Virus record (IMG/VR): IMGVR_UViG_3300030103_000274
Span: 1 to 29,227 of that record
Reading direction: 5' to 3' (one strand)
DNA: 29,227 bases
Origin: a virus
Position 1 is the stretch's first letter; each line of letters opens with the position of its first letter. A program made the position numbers and the translations under genes. The notes beneath the pieces are model-generated. The model was not told the DNA's origin, ran no database searches, and saw only the letters and a program-made list of their open reading frames with translations. This document shows, in pieces, positions 1 to 7,069 of the stretch.

Positions 1-1494
1 TCATCTAGAGAGATTTTATCAATCAGAAGGAATTACTACGAAGATGACACAAAGAAAAAAAAGAGACAGTACTTTGTCCACTACAGGTACCTCCCCGGGT
101 TGGGCTTTTACGGTACAGGACTTATACACCTCATCGGGGGACTTGCCAAAAGCGCAACCTCAATCCTCAGACAGCTTATCGATGCCGGTACGTTGTCGAA
201 TTTGCCTGCTGGTCTTAAAGCTAGGGGTCTTCGTATCAAAGGTGATGATTCGCCTCTCATGCCGGGTGAGTTCCGTGACGTTGATGTCCCGGGTGGTGCC
301 ATCCGTGATGCTATTACTTTCATTCCTTACAAAGAACCGTCATCGGTATTGTACCAATTACTCGGAAACATCGTTGACGAAGGAAGAAGAATAGGGTCGG
401 TAGCCGATATACAGGTTGGGGACATTAACGCCCAAGCACCCGTAGGAACAACACTTGCCTTAATGGAAAGATCTATGAAGGTCATGTCTGGTGTACAAGC
501 TAGACTGCATGCAGCATTAAAGAACGAGTTAAGGTTGCTTGCTGCAGTTATCAGAGATTACATGGATGATACATACGCATACGAAATGGAAGGTGATTTC
601 TCAAGAACAAAAGATTTTGATGATCGCATAGACGTAATACCAGTTTCTGATCCTAATGCAGCAACAATGTCACAAAGAGTCATGCAGTATCAAGCTGCTT
701 TACAATTAGCACAGCAAGCACCGCAACTTTATGACATGGGTAAGTTACATAGACAGATGCTTGAGGTTCTGGGTATACAAGACGCAAGCTCAATCATTAA
801 GTTACCAGAAGATATTAAGCCTGCAGATCCAGTTACAGAAAACATGGCTATACTTAAACAGGAGCCAGTAAAAGCGTTTAAGTATCAAGATCATGAAGCC
901 CATATTAGAGTTCATTTAGCAGCAGCCAATGACCCAAAGTTAAAAGAAATTGTTGGGCAGTCACCATTTGCAGGAGCAATACAGGCGGCTTTATCAGCAC
1001 ATATAACAGAACATGTCGCATTTCAATATAGAAAAGAGATAGAGAAAAATCTTGGTGTTGCTATGCCTAATGAAGAAAAGCCATTACCAGAAGATACAGA
1101 AGAGGAATTATCTAGAGTCACTGCAGAAGCAGCAGAGAAATTATTAAGGGCAAATAATGCTGAAGCACAACAACAAGAAGCACAAAGGCAGCAGCAAGAT
1201 CCACTAACTCAAATACAACAAAGAGAGTTAGCTATAAAAGAACAAGAGCTTATGCATAAGAAACAGATGGATATAGCTAAGTTGGAGCTTGAAGCCCAGA
1301 AAGCGATGATGAATGATAAAAATCAAACCGAAAGATTGGAGTCTGAAAACAAGAGAGAGGGTGCGAGACTTGGTGTTGCCCTTGCAAAAAATTCTTCAGA
1401 CGCTCAAATTCAATCTGAAAAGATTAAAAATGACTCTGTGGCAGAAGGCACCAAAATAGCTATAGACCTAGCAAAAGAATTATCAAATGAGTAG
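1..1494 (+). CDS. Portal protein (5' end outside window)
   Basis: The frame is open from the first base, so the N-terminal part is missing; the TTG at 100 is internal and is not a start. The visible 497 residues contain LGFYGTGLIHLIGGLAKSA, followed by a block on drug-like family signature residues 'GLRIKGDD', 'DVDVPGGAIRD' and 'QAPVGTTLALMERSMKVMS', which I recognise from marine phage portal proteins. The last ~130 residues are Gln/Lys/Glu-rich and strongly helical, resembling the long C-terminal helical barrel of P22-type portals. The portal ring sits at one capsid vertex, admits DNA during packaging and carries the tail adaptors. It overlaps the next gene by ATGAGTAG. The first ~420 bases are richer in GC than the rest of the gene. 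Confidence 0.88.
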   Translation, partial: SSREILSIRRNYYEDDTKKKKRQYFVHYRYLPGLGFYGTGLIHLIGGLAKSATSILRQLIDAGTLSNLPAGLKARGLRIKGDDSPLMPGEFRDVDVPGGAIRDAITFIPYKEPSSVLYQLLGNIVDEGRRIGSVADIQVGDINAQAPVGTTLALMERSMKVMSGVQARLHAALKNELRLLAAVIRDYMDDTYAYEMEGDFSRTKDFDDRIDVIPVSDPNAATMSQRVMQYQAALQLAQQAPQLYDMGKLHRQMLEVLGIQDASSIIKLPEDIKPADPVTENMAILKQEPVKAFKYQDHEAHIRVHLAAANDPKLKEIVGQSPFAGAIQAALSAHITEHVAFQYRKEIEKNLGVAMPNEEKPLPEDTEEELSRVTAEAAEKLLRANNAEAQQQEAQRQQQDPLTQIQQRELAIKEQELMHKKQMDIAKLELEAQKAMMNDKNQTERLESENKREGARLGVALAKNSSDAQIQSEKIKNDSVAEGTKIAIDLAKELSNE

Positions 1495-1681
1495 AAATGA
1501 AACAATATACACATACATTATTAAAAAAGTGCAGGAAGAAATAGATGTTGTCTCTGACTATCTTTCATCCGGCAGACCTACTAATTTCGAGGAATATCAA
1601 AGACTTGTCGGAAAAATCGAAGGATTGTCCATCACCAGAGAACTGCTGCAGGAAGCTGAAAAAAGATTTATTGAAGATTAG
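1487..1681 (+). CDS. Small conserved phage protein next to portal
   Basis: A 64-residue, highly helical and charged protein whose ATG lies inside the portal stop region (8-base overlap), so translation is probably coupled. Residues around 'EEYQRLVGKIEGL' match a short family that commonly sits directly after the portal gene in podovirus-like marine phages; its role is unknown to me. There is no membrane segment or signal peptide. Its position suggests a head-assembly accessory role, but this rests on context only. Confidence 0.7.
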   Translation: MSRNETIYTYIIKKVQEEIDVVSDYLSSGRPTNFEEYQRLVGKIEGLSITRELLQEAEKRFIED

Positions 1682-1688
1682 GGGTTTT

Positions 1689-1705
1689 CAACTAGTCAAT
1701 AGTTG
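1689..1705. promoter_or_regulatory. Short inverted repeat before the co-chaperonin gene
   Basis: CAACTA and TAGTTG form a 6-bp dyad around a 5-base loop just after the stop of the 64-residue gene. There is no T-run behind it, so it is a poor terminator candidate. It lies in one of the few real gaps between genes, 27 bases ahead of the palindrome at 1716-1729. Confidence 0.25.
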
Positions 1706-1715
1706 TGTATATTTA

Positions 1716-1729
1716 AAATAACGTTATTT
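1716..1729. promoter_or_regulatory. 14-bp perfect palindrome, possible operator
   Basis: AAATAACGTTATTT is a perfect palindrome in the 106-base gap between 1681 and the ATG at 1788. A palindrome of this size in an otherwise gapless operon could be a protein-binding site controlling the co-chaperonin and head genes. I see no convincing -35/-10 pair at this point, so an operator role is only a suggestion. Confidence 0.25.
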
Positions 1730-1787
1730 CAGACGATTGAGTCTGCAAGGTTACGGTGAACCTAAATCGCTGCAAAAAGGACCAGAG

Positions 1788-2159
1788 ATGTACTCTGCAG
1801 AAAAAGTAGAACTAGACGAAGAAACTACTCGCAAACTACCTGAACCAAAAGGTTATAAATTATTAATAGCAATCCCAAAGCTAGAAGAAAAAACTGCAGG
1901 GGGTGTTATTATTCCAGATAAACTAAAAGGAATGGAACAAACCGCATCTATTATAGGATTGGTTATATCTGTAGGAAAAGCTGCATACAAAGATGCAGAC
2001 AAGTTTCCAGATGGACCTTACTGTAAAGAAGGTGATTTTGTTATATTCAGATCTTATTCTGGGACAAGATTTAAACTTAGAGGTGAAGAATTTAGATTAA
2101 TCAATGATGATACTGTAGAAGCAGTCGTTGATGATCCAAGAGAATATGCGAGGGCGTAA
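1788..2159 (+). CDS. groES: Phage GroES-like co-chaperonin (cpn10)
   Basis: The product caps a GroEL-type chaperonin ring and helps fold large phage proteins, as T4 gp31 does for its capsid protein. From the ATG at 1788 it is 123 residues. 'PKGYKLLIAIPKLEEKTAGG' followed by VIIP (residues ~20-43) matches the first beta strand and the mobile loop that binds GroEL; 'GDFVIFRSYSGTRFKLRGEE' matches the C-terminal beta barrel. I prefer 1788 because AAGGA lies 6 bases ahead; a TTG at 1737 would add 17 residues but has no clear ribosome-binding site. The stop overlaps the scaffold gene (TAATG). The position between portal and capsid genes supports a role in head protein folding. Confidence 0.88.
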   Translation: MYSAEKVELDEETTRKLPEPKGYKLLIAIPKLEEKTAGGVIIPDKLKGMEQTASIIGLVISVGKAAYKDADKFPDGPYCKEGDFVIFRSYSGTRFKLRGEEFRLINDDTVEAVVDDPREYARA

Positions 2160-3115
2160 TGGAAAATACAGCAGAAAAGATAGAGCAAGAAGTAAACTTA
2201 AATGTTAATGAAGATGTCGAGATAGAGGTTGTAGACGATACACCTGAACAAGACAGAAACAGACCTAAAAGGGCAGAAAACACAGAGCCTAATATACCTG
2301 ATGATGATGAAATAAATCATTACAAAGGTGATGTGCAAAAAAGAATTAAACAGCTCAAATATGAGTATCATGAAGAACGCAGACAAAAAGAAGAAGCAAA
2401 GCGTTTAAGTGACGAGGCGGTTACTGCCACACAAAGACTCATGGAAGAGAATAAAAAGTTAAGAAAAACCCTAGATGATGGTGAGGGTGTATTAGTTGAG
2501 CAAGCTAAAGGAAGAGTTGAGGCTCAATTAAATGAAGCAAAGAAAGAATACAAAGAGGCTTATGAAGCTGGAGATCCAGATAAGTTAATTGAAGCTCAAG
2601 AAAAATTAACCAGTATACAAAATGAAAAGTTTAGGGTTGAAAATTATAAACCCCCAGTAAGAGCAGAAGAGCCTGATGCGGCTCCTCCAACACAGGCTCC
2701 TGCTCAACCAAAGGTACAGGCGCCAACAGGCAAAGATAAAGAATGGCTTGAAGCTAATAATGATTGGTTTCAAAAAGAAGACCATGAAGATATGACAGGG
2801 TACGCAATGGGCGTACATCAAAAACTAGTAAAGGCAGGATTAAATCCAAAACTAGATACAGAAGAATATTATAAAAGAATTGACCAAGCTATGGAAAAAG
2901 CATTTCCAGAGCATTTCAATAAAGACAAGCAGACTGTTGAGACAGAAGAGGTAGAAGCACCTCAACGATCTGTTGGTTCCGTGGTTGCCCCGGTTAATCG
3001 AAGTGCAAAAAAGCCACGCAAAGTGCAGCTAACCTCCACCCAGATAGGACTCGCTAAACGTCTGGGAGTTACCCCTGAACAATATGCAGCGCAACTATTG
3101 AAGGAATCAATATAA
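2159..3115 (+). CDS. Putative capsid scaffolding protein
   Basis: A 318-residue, very acidic, low-hydrophobicity protein. The N-terminal ~50 residues are Glu/Asp-rich, residues ~60-160 are a predicted coiled coil rich in Lys/Glu/Gln, ~165-195 is a Pro/Ala/Gln linker, and the basic C-terminus contains 'LTSTQIGLAKRLGVTPEQYA', a helix-turn-helix-like end typical of scaffolds that bind coat protein. Charge, coiled coil, linker and position between portal and major capsid genes all fit an internal scaffold that is lost as the head matures. The start overlaps the co-chaperonin stop. No protease domain is visible. The function is inferred from composition and context. Confidence 0.72.
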   Translation: MENTAEKIEQEVNLNVNEDVEIEVVDDTPEQDRNRPKRAENTEPNIPDDDEINHYKGDVQKRIKQLKYEYHEERRQKEEAKRLSDEAVTATQRLMEENKKLRKTLDDGEGVLVEQAKGRVEAQLNEAKKEYKEAYEAGDPDKLIEAQEKLTSIQNEKFRVENYKPPVRAEEPDAAPPTQAPAQPKVQAPTGKDKEWLEANNDWFQKEDHEDMTGYAMGVHQKLVKAGLNPKLDTEEYYKRIDQAMEKAFPEHFNKDKQTVETEEVEAPQRSVGSVVAPVNRSAKKPRKVQLTSTQIGLAKRLGVTPEQYAAQLLKESI

Positions 3116-3546
3116 TGAACAGAGACTCACGCACAGAAAATACAAGAGAAAAGTCAGAACGTAAAGTTACATGGCAAAGGCCGTCAGCTTTACCTGATCC
3201 AAAGCCTCAAGATGGTGTAGAATTCAGATGGATTCGCACAGCATCTCTTGGACAGTCTGATATGACAAATGTGTCATCTAAATTTCGTGAAGGATGGGAA
3301 CCAGTAAAGTTAGAAGATCATCCTGAGTTGAAGATCATTTCTGACGTTGATTCTAAATTCAAAGGTAATGTAGAGGTTGGAGGATTGTTACTTTGCAAGA
3401 ACTCCACAGAAAACATGGAAGCCAGAAGAGACTATCAAAAAGAGCAGGCAAATTCACAAATGCAGGCTGTTGATAATAGTTTTATGAAGGAATCCGACCC
3501 CCGTATGCCAGTTCTCAGACCAGAGAAAAGCACACGCACTTCGTGA
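3115..3546 (+). CDS. Conserved head-region protein of unknown function
   Basis: A 143-residue hydrophilic protein starting in a TAATG overlap with the scaffold gene. The middle part, with 'FRWIRTASLGQSDMTNVSSK' and 'FREGWEPVKLEDHPE', is a pattern I associate with an uncharacterised family that precedes the capsid gene in marine phages; the C-terminal part is Gln/Met/Asp-rich with a basic end. There is no membrane segment. It may be a minor head protein or assembly factor, but nothing in the sequence names a biochemical role. Confidence 0.65.
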   Translation: MNRDSRTENTREKSERKVTWQRPSALPDPKPQDGVEFRWIRTASLGQSDMTNVSSKFREGWEPVKLEDHPELKIISDVDSKFKGNVEVGGLLLCKNSTENMEARRDYQKEQANSQMQAVDNSFMKESDPRMPVLRPEKSTRTS

Positions 3547-3576
3547 TTTAACTTTTAATTTAAGGGAGACAGTTAT

Positions 3577-4179
3577 ATGTCAGCTACAGCAGCCCCTTTT
3601 GGATTAAGACCGGTAGGCAACTTAAGTGGAACTTATAATAACGGGTTTCGTCAGTATCCTATTTTGTCAACAGAATCCACAAGGATATGTTTCGGTGATG
3701 TTGTTAAGTTAACAGATGCCGGATCAACAACAACTATCCAAAAGGATACAGGAACAACTTCTGCTACTCCTATTGGAATATTCTTAGGGTGCAGATTTAT
3801 TGACGTCAGCACTAAACAATTAACTTTCAGTCAGCAGTGGTCTGGTGCAGCTCATACAGAAGGTATGGCATATGTAGCAGATGATCCAAATATTCTGTTT
3901 GAAATTCAAGCAGACGGATCTGTTAATGATGATGACATTGCAGCAAACTGTGCATTAGTACAAGGTACATCAAGTGCAGCTTTAGGTATTTCTAGAGTTT
4001 CATTAGATATCAGTACAGCAGCTAACACAGCAGCATTGCCAATTAGAATCGTAGATTTTAAAGGTGGCTTTGATGGTGATGAAAAAGGTACTTCATTTCC
4101 AATAATGCTTTGTAAGTTTAATACAGGTCATCAACTTGGTATCGGTGTCGTTTCTGGTAACGCACCATCAGCAGCTTAA
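3577..4179 (+). CDS. Putative head decoration/structural protein
   Basis: A 200-residue protein behind a good ribosome-binding site (AAGGGAGA). The start 'MSATAAPFGLRPVGNLSGTY' and the beta-rich, Gly/Thr/Ser-rich body resemble a family of small virion proteins found immediately before the major capsid gene in podovirus-like marine phages. It lacks a coiled coil, membrane segment or catalytic signature. Its small size and location between scaffold and capsid suggest a decoration or cement protein; this is inference. Confidence 0.6.
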   Translation: MSATAAPFGLRPVGNLSGTYNNGFRQYPILSTESTRICFGDVVKLTDAGSTTTIQKDTGTTSATPIGIFLGCRFIDVSTKQLTFSQQWSGAAHTEGMAYVADDPNILFEIQADGSVNDDDIAANCALVQGTSSAALGISRVSLDISTAANTAALPIRIVDFKGGFDGDEKGTSFPIMLCKFNTGHQLGIGVVSGNAPSAA

Positions 4180-4194
4180 TAGGGAGATTGAATT

Positions 4195-5031
4195 ATGGCT
4201 ATATCAAGAGCGCAACTCCTTAAAGAGTTGTTACCGGGTTTAAACGCATTGTTTGGCTTGGAATACGAAAAGTATGAAGATGAACATACTCAAATATATG
4301 AAGTAGAAAATTCAGAGCGTAGCTTTGAAGAAGAAGTGAAGTTGTCAGGTTTTGGTGCAGCTCCTGTTAAGCAGGAAGGTGCGTCAATATCATATGACAC
4401 AGCACAAGAGTCCTTTACTTCAAGGTATAACCACGAAACTGTGGCTATGGGCTTTTCAATAACAGAAGAGGCAATGGAAGATAATCTTTATGATTCATTA
4501 TTAAATAATGGCTTTGATACATTTCAAAGTGGCGATGGTGTAACATTGTTTAACACAGCTCACCCAACAGTGGCTGGTGGTAGCAATAAGAATAGACTTA
4601 CAACAAACGCTGATTTGAACGAAACATCTCTTGAACAGATGGTAATTGACATTGCAGCTTTCGTAGACGAAAGAGGTTTGTTAATTGCAGCAAGACCAAG
4701 AAAGTTAATCGTTCCACCAGCTTTAATGTTTGTAGCTACTAGAATATTGCAATCAGAGCTTAGAACTGGAACAGCTGACAATGACACAAATGCATTAAGA
4801 TCTAATGGGTCTATCCCAGAGGGTTATTCTGTTAACCACTATTTAACAGATACTGATGCATTTTTCTTAACAACTGACGTTCCTAACGGAATGAAAATGT
4901 TTGTAAGAACACCAATGTCAACATCAATGGATGGAGATTTCAACACAGGTAACGTAAGATACAAAGCCCGTGAGAGATATTCATTTGGTGTGTCAGATCC
5001 TCTCGGTATGTTTGGTTCACCGGGAGCCTAA
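4195..5031 (+). CDS. Major capsid protein (Mu gpT-like family)
   Basis: At 278 residues this should form the icosahedral shell. Recognisable blocks are 'LKELLPGLNALFGLEYEKY' near the N-terminus, 'GFSITEEAMEDNLYDSL' at ~85-102, 'VDERGLLIAARPRKLIVPP' at ~158-178, 'IPEGYSVNHYLTDTDAFFLT' and a C-terminal 'GNVRYKARERYSFGVSDPLG', all typical of the marine branch of gpT-like head proteins. As I remember the family, a helix of about 24 residues (with a pattern like RYTKALARSM) follows 'NLYDSL'; here 'NLYDSL' runs straight into LNNGFDTF, so an internal in-frame segment seems missing. The ribosome-binding site is GGGAGA; a terminator follows the stop. Confidence 0.88.
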   Translation: MAISRAQLLKELLPGLNALFGLEYEKYEDEHTQIYEVENSERSFEEEVKLSGFGAAPVKQEGASISYDTAQESFTSRYNHETVAMGFSITEEAMEDNLYDSLLNNGFDTFQSGDGVTLFNTAHPTVAGGSNKNRLTTNADLNETSLEQMVIDIAAFVDERGLLIAARPRKLIVPPALMFVATRILQSELRTGTADNDTNALRSNGSIPEGYSVNHYLTDTDAFFLTTDVPNGMKMFVRTPMSTSMDGDFNTGNVRYKARERYSFGVSDPLGMFGSPGA

Positions 5032-5039
5032 ACCCCAAA

Positions 5040-5067
5040 GGGAGCCGTTCCTTTCCGGCTCCCTCTT
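5040..5067 (+). terminator. Hairpin terminator after the capsid gene
   Basis: GGGAGCCG (5040-5047) pairs perfectly with CGGCTCCC (5056-5063) around an 8-base pyrimidine-rich loop, and TCTT follows. It starts 8 bases after the capsid stop. The strong GC stem fits a factor-independent terminator or an mRNA-stabilising 3' hairpin; the U tract is short, so partial read-through into the downstream genes is likely. Confidence 0.7.
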
Positions 5068-5075
5068 AACAACCC

Positions 5076-5104
5076 TTGACAGTTACATAATGTAGCTGAC
5101 ATTT
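5076..5104 (+). promoter_or_regulatory. Possible internal promoter with dyad
   Basis: A perfect TTGACA box at 5076 is followed after 16 bases by GACATT, only a weak -10. Between them lies a 17-base dyad, AGTTACATAATGTAGCT (5081-5097), symmetric except for one position. Its location just after the terminator and before the next ribosome-binding site is where a new transcription start would be useful. The weak -10 leaves it uncertain; the dyad could instead be an operator or a small RNA hairpin. Confidence 0.35.
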
Positions 5105-5124
5105 GCCAAGACAAGGAGATTGAC

Positions 5125-5751
5125 ATGGCTAATACAACTTTCAACGGTCCAGTCCGTTCTGAGGGTGGCTTTACCACTATCAGCAAGAACGCTACAACTG
5201 GCGCAATCACCACACAATCAAGTATTAACTCTAGCGGATTCGCTTCTTTAGATGCTAATACTCTCTCTACAGAAGCAGGAACTGGTATCACTGGTGGCAC
5301 TGGAACTATATATAGAAGTTCTGTTATGAGACAGGGTGGAATTATCACAACAAGAATATTAATAGACTTAACAGGATTAAGATCAACAGCATCTGGCGAT
5401 ATTATAGGTGTTAATGGTACATCTAATGTTTGTCACATAGGACAGATCACAGCAGCACAAAACGGAACAATCATTGCTGGAAGCATGGAATGTTTTGAGG
5501 CGCCTGCAGGTGGTGATCCTGACATAAACGTACACTCTGCTACAGAAGGTACTGGTGTAGAAGATGGTGCTATTAGTAGTTTATCAGAAACATTATTAGT
5601 TAATGCAGGAGACGCAACATTAGGTAGTAAGGTTTATTTTACTGGTGTTCCTGCTGCAGATGAGTTTTTGTACTTAACATTAGGTGCGACAACAGATGCA
5701 GATTACACTGCTGGTAAGCTAGTAATTGAATTAATAGGCTACGAGGCTTAA
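5125..5751 (+). CDS. Putative virion structural protein
   Basis: A 208-residue beta-rich protein, Gly/Thr/Ala-rich, preceded by AAGGAG. The start 'MANTTFNGPVRSEGGFTTIS' and the following 'KNATTGAITT' are signatures of a family seen right after the capsid gene in many marine phages and presumed to be a virion component. No enzymatic motif, coiled coil or membrane segment is visible. It is the first gene after the terminator and possible promoter, and GGAGG in its 3' region serves the next gene. A head fibre or decoration role is plausible but unproven. Confidence 0.62.
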   Translation: MANTTFNGPVRSEGGFTTISKNATTGAITTQSSINSSGFASLDANTLSTEAGTGITGGTGTIYRSSVMRQGGIITTRILIDLTGLRSTASGDIIGVNGTSNVCHIGQITAAQNGTIIAGSMECFEAPAGGDPDINVHSATEGTGVEDGAISSLSETLLVNAGDATLGSKVYFTGVPAADEFLYLTLGATTDADYTAGKLVIELIGYEA

Positions 5752-5766
5752 TAACAGGAGGCATAA

Positions 5767-6051
5767 ATGGCAGGTCGATCAGACACAAAGTCATTTAACA
5801 TAGACCAAGGTGACAGTGCTGCTGTTCTAGGTCCAACAAGATCTAGAATAAGACAGGTTGTTATATTTGGTAACTCTGCTGGTGCATTTACAATTAAAGA
5901 TGGATCAGGTGGAGCAGATTTATTGGTTCAAAGTTTTCCTACAGGATTACATACATTGAACATACCAGATCAAGGTATACTAGCAGAGAACGGTGCTTTC
6001 GTTCATGCATTTACAGGTTCTGGCAATAAATTAACTGTGTTCTTGTCATAA
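5767..6051 (+). CDS. Small beta-rich structural-like protein
   Basis: A 94-residue protein with alternating hydrophobic/polar strands such as 'SRIRQVVIFGNSAGAFTIKD' and a Gly-rich C-terminal half. It has a strong ribosome-binding site (AGGAGG) 6 bases before ATG, suggesting high expression as for a virion component. The pattern recalls the small beta proteins at 15158 and 26311, though the match is at fold-pattern level only. No catalytic residues are recognisable. Confidence 0.55.
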   Translation: MAGRSDTKSFNIDQGDSAAVLGPTRSRIRQVVIFGNSAGAFTIKDGSGGADLLVQSFPTGLHTLNIPDQGILAENGAFVHAFTGSGNKLTVFLS

Positions 6052-6341
6052 TGGCTGCAAAAAAAGGGACCATGAAAGGTCACTCCATCGGAGGTGGGCA
6101 TAAACGGCCCACCAAATCTGGTGCTGGTATGACCAAAAAAGGTGTTGCAAAATACCGTAGAGATAATCCCGGATCTAAACTTAAAACAGCTGTAACAGGA
6201 AAAGTAAAACCCGGCAGTACTGCTGCAAAGAGGCGTAAGTCTTATTGTGCCAGATCTGCAGGTCAAATGAAAAAATTCCCTAAAGCAGCAAAAAATCCAA
6301 ATAGTCGTTTAAGACAAGCTAGAAGAAGGTGGAAATGTTAA
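6051..6341 (+). CDS. Basic conserved protein, RRKSYCARSAGQMKKFP motif
   Basis: A 96-residue, Lys/Arg-rich protein starting in a TAATG overlap. Residues 26-56 ('GMTKKGVAKYRRDNPGSKLK', then TAVTGKVKPGS) and 61-78 ('RRKSYCARSAGQMKKFPK') form a very conserved family that I know from cyanophages and other ocean viruses; the chain ends in RRRWKC. The two cysteines (C66, C96) are usual in the family. High positive charge suggests nucleic-acid contact, perhaps packaged with DNA, but the function is unknown. Confidence 0.72.
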   Translation: MAAKKGTMKGHSIGGGHKRPTKSGAGMTKKGVAKYRRDNPGSKLKTAVTGKVKPGSTAAKRRKSYCARSAGQMKKFPKAAKNPNSRLRQARRRWKC

Positions 6342-6553
6342 TGGAAAAAAATGTTCAGTCTTTGCAAATAGAATTTGCTGAATGGAAATCCAAACAAGAC
6401 TATCTTGTAAAGCATGTTGATGAATTAAGAGCAGACATGACAGATATTAAAAGGGCAGTCTTTCAAGCTAAATGGATGTTGATTGGTGCTTTAGCAGTAA
6501 TAGCCGTAACTAATACAGGGGCGGTAACAGAATTGTTAGCGTTACTTAAATAA
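6341..6553 (+). CDS. XhlA-like membrane protein (holin-associated)
   Basis: A 70-residue protein with an N-terminal amphipathic coiled coil (residues ~5-42) and one membrane segment near residues 45-59, the layout of XhlA-type haemolysin/holin accessory proteins. I start it at the ATG at 6341 (TAATG overlap with the upstream gene); a GTG at 6329 in the same frame would add four residues. XhlA-like proteins act with a holin and a lysozyme at the inner membrane; here the clear holin and lysozyme lie about 20 kb downstream, so another membrane role in the virion or during entry is possible. Confidence 0.5.
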   Translation: MEKNVQSLQIEFAEWKSKQDYLVKHVDELRADMTDIKRAVFQAKWMLIGALAVIAVTNTGAVTELLALLK

Positions 6554-6597
6554 TGATATCTAGAGCAACAATGAATAAACAACTGAAGGGGAATAAA

Positions 6598-7068
6598 ATG
6601 GCATTACCAAAACCAAGACCAAAAGCAAAGAAAAAGATAGGTGACGACTTAGTTTCTGGAATTAAAAGTTTCTTCACTGGTTCTAAGAAAAAAGTTCCTG
6701 ACAGTAAGAAAAGCCCTATTAGAAAACAAGCTGATGCCAAAAAAGCCAAAAAAGATAAATTAATTAAATCTCAAAAACAGTCTACAAAATTCATGGGTAA
6801 AAAAGCAGGTGCAACTGTTGATCCTAGAATTGTAAGAAAAGCCAAACCTAAAAAAGGCCCTGTAGTTACAAAAGAGCAGTTAAAAAAATCAGGATTGAGC
6901 CTTCGTGATTACATGAACTTTCAACAAGGTAAGACAAGAAAGAAAGGTCCTGTTGTTCCTAAAAGAGTTGCCCCATCAGCAGGTGCTGGTAATGTTAAAA
7001 CAGGTGACAAAAAAAGAAACGTAGCAGTTAAGAAAAGCTATGGTGGTTCTATGAAGAGGATGAAATAA
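6598..7068 (+). CDS. Lysine-rich basic protein (MALPKPRPK start)
   Basis: A 156-residue, extremely Lys-rich protein of low complexity. I choose the ATG at 6598 because AAGGGG stands 6-7 bases ahead; the ATG at 6553, in a TAATG overlap, would add 15 residues. The N-terminal 'MALPKPRPK' recurs as 'AMPKPRPK' inside the protein at 10591. It carries repeated 'KKGPVV' motifs and ends in 'YGGSMKRMK', a di-glycine/lysine motif shared with its neighbours. No fold is recognisable. It may bind DNA or be an internal virion protein; both are inference. Confidence 0.62.
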   Translation: MALPKPRPKAKKKIGDDLVSGIKSFFTGSKKKVPDSKKSPIRKQADAKKAKKDKLIKSQKQSTKFMGKKAGATVDPRIVRKAKPKKGPVVTKEQLKKSGLSLRDYMNFQQGKTRKKGPVVPKRVAPSAGAGNVKTGDKKRNVAVKKSYGGSMKRMK

Positions 7069-7069
7069 A

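Noticed and set aside
44-394. Open frame of 116 codons at the left edge, +1 relative to the portal gene
   Set aside because: It overlaps the portal frame, which is open from base 1 and carries clear family motifs; the alternative product has no recognisable pattern.
1737-1787. TTG at 1737 as start of the co-chaperonin
   Set aside because: No ribosome-binding site ahead of it, whereas ATG at 1788 has AAGGA at good distance and gives a normal N-terminus; not excluded.
5081-5097. Phage attachment site or tRNA fragment at the dyad after the capsid gene
   Set aside because: No integrase, no tRNA-like cloverleaf and no second copy was noticed; the dyad fits a regulatory site better.
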